This document shows, in pieces, positions 63,557 to 64,000 of a DNA stretch of 64,000 bases. The stretch's first letter is position 1, and each line of letters starts with the position of its first letter. Below the pieces are notes generated by a model. The model did not search any database and was not told the origin of the DNA. It saw nothing but the letters and a program-made list of their open reading frames with translations. A program made the position numbers and the translations under genes. Source of the DNA: Paenibacillus whitsoniae (GTDB lineage: Bacteria; Bacillota; Bacilli; Paenibacillales; NBRC-103111); NCBI RefSeq assembly GCF_003955665.1, contig NZ_RXHU01000042.1, positions 111,502 through 175,501 of the forward strand, given 5' to 3'.

Positions 63557-64000
63557 ATGAAATCAGTTAGACTTCGCATTGATGGACCCAATAAAGAAAT
63601 AAGACCCGGAAAACTGTCAGCCAACAACGGCCGCGATCCTTATGGCCGCTCATTCGGATTCACTAACTTTTACATGACGAAGAATGGGACTCCAACCATT
63701 CCTGTAGTCGGCGAATTCCATTTCTCACGCTTCTCTTATTTGCACTGGGAGGAAGAGCTCCTGAAGATGAAGGCTGGCGGCGTAAATATTATTGCTACTT
63801 ATGTATTTTGGATATTTCATGAAGAAGAGGAAGGCATATTTGAATGGGGCGGCGAGCGCAACCTTCGTCACTTCGTCGATCTATGCGCCAAGCATGATCT
63901 GCCGCTCATCTTGCGGATCGGGCCTTTCTGCCACGGCGAAGTCCGCAATGGCGGAATCCCCGATTGGATCTTCAACAAACCTCTCGAGATTCGTTCCAAC
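63557..64000 (+). CDS. GH35-type beta-galactosidase, N-terminal 148 codons (partial)
   Basis: An open frame running off the window end, with GGGAGG about 10 nt before the ATG. The pattern VVGEFHFSRFSYLHWEEELL, IIATYVFWIFHEEEEG and ILRIGPFCHGEVRNGGIPDWI matches the N-terminal half of GH35/GH42-like beta-galactosidases (usual GPYICAEW...GGLP). The two catalytic glutamates would lie beyond the window. No signal peptide is seen, so it would be cytoplasmic. It is divergent from the AraC regulator. Confidence 0.83.
   Translation, partial: MKSVRLRIDGPNKEIRPGKLSANNGRDPYGRSFGFTNFYMTKNGTPTIPVVGEFHFSRFSYLHWEEELLKMKAGGVNIIATYVFWIFHEEEEGIFEWGGERNLRHFVDLCAKHDLPLILRIGPFCHGEVRNGGIPDWIFNKPLEIRSN

Overview
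The window looks like a chromosomal segment of a spore-forming, plant-polysaccharide-degrading Firmicute of the Paenibacillus/Cohnella type. The evidence is: sporulation genes (ylbJ, yunB); a yutD-lipA-...-yunA-yunB backbone whose order resembles Bacillus subtilis; moderate-to-high GC with Bacillus-like Shine-Dalgarno sites and frequent TTG/GTG starts; an S-layer-anchored (SLH) xylanase; and repeated YesM/YesN-type two-component systems next to sugar ABC transporters. No rRNA, tRNA, phage or CRISPR array was seen. Species identity is inference.

Layout. 0-2.8 kb: an MFS exporter and short-chain dehydrogenase downstream of a TetR regulator, with palindromic operators between them. 2.9-13.9 kb: housekeeping genes, namely oligoendopeptidase F, YycC, a zinc-ribbon protein, a GGDEF protein, a DUF2225 protein, truncated haemoglobin preceded by a 33-codon membrane-peptide gene, YlbJ, alpha-glucan phosphorylase, a PilZ protein, NAD kinase and YutD. 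13.9-17.7 kb: lipA, then larE-larB-larC1 for the nickel-pincer cofactor. LarC1 ends in a tail of about 95 residues with roughly 56 histidines. 17.7-28.3 kb: module A on the minus strand (histidine kinase, response regulator, binding protein, two permeases, a 1342-aa secreted clan GH-A glycosidase). The missing second half of larC (larC2) lies beyond this module on the opposite strand. 29.1-31.1 kb: yunA and yunB. 31.1-33.1 kb: a repeat-rich stretch with degenerate 74-bp tandem repeats, an IS1595-type transposase-like gene lacking catalytic residues, and a long TCTG microsatellite. 33.1-38.5 kb: HAD nucleotidase, pentapeptide-repeat protein, DHA2 exporter with a divergent TetR regulator, SGNH hydrolase and prohibitin-like protein. 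38.6-53.1 kb: module B for xylan (two permeases, binding protein, 2081-aa SLH-anchored GH10 xylanase, kinase, regulator, GH30). 53.6-62.5 kb: module C (regulator, kinase, binding protein, two permeases, GH88 unsaturated glucuronyl hydrolase, TIM-barrel sugar isomerase). 62.6-64 kb: an AraC regulator divergent from a GH35-type beta-galactosidase cut by the window end.

How it fits together. Modules A, B and C share a plan: a surface sensor kinase and AraC-type response regulator control a CUT1-type importer and a glycoside hydrolase. Module B enzymes would cut xylan outside the cell (GH10 on the S-layer, GH30 secreted); module C would finish uronate-capped oligosaccharides inside the cell (GH88). 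None of the three importers has its own ATPase, so a shared MsmX-like ATPase elsewhere is expected. Cre-like sites lie upstream of the GH30 gene and the module C binding protein, and a LacI-like palindrome lies at the GH88 promoter.

Most notable points are the split, oppositely oriented larC halves that a single 11-kb inversion would reunite; the apparently exapted dead transposase with an intact consensus promoter; the compositional mosaic inside the module A glycosidase; and the small membrane-peptide gene ahead of the globin.
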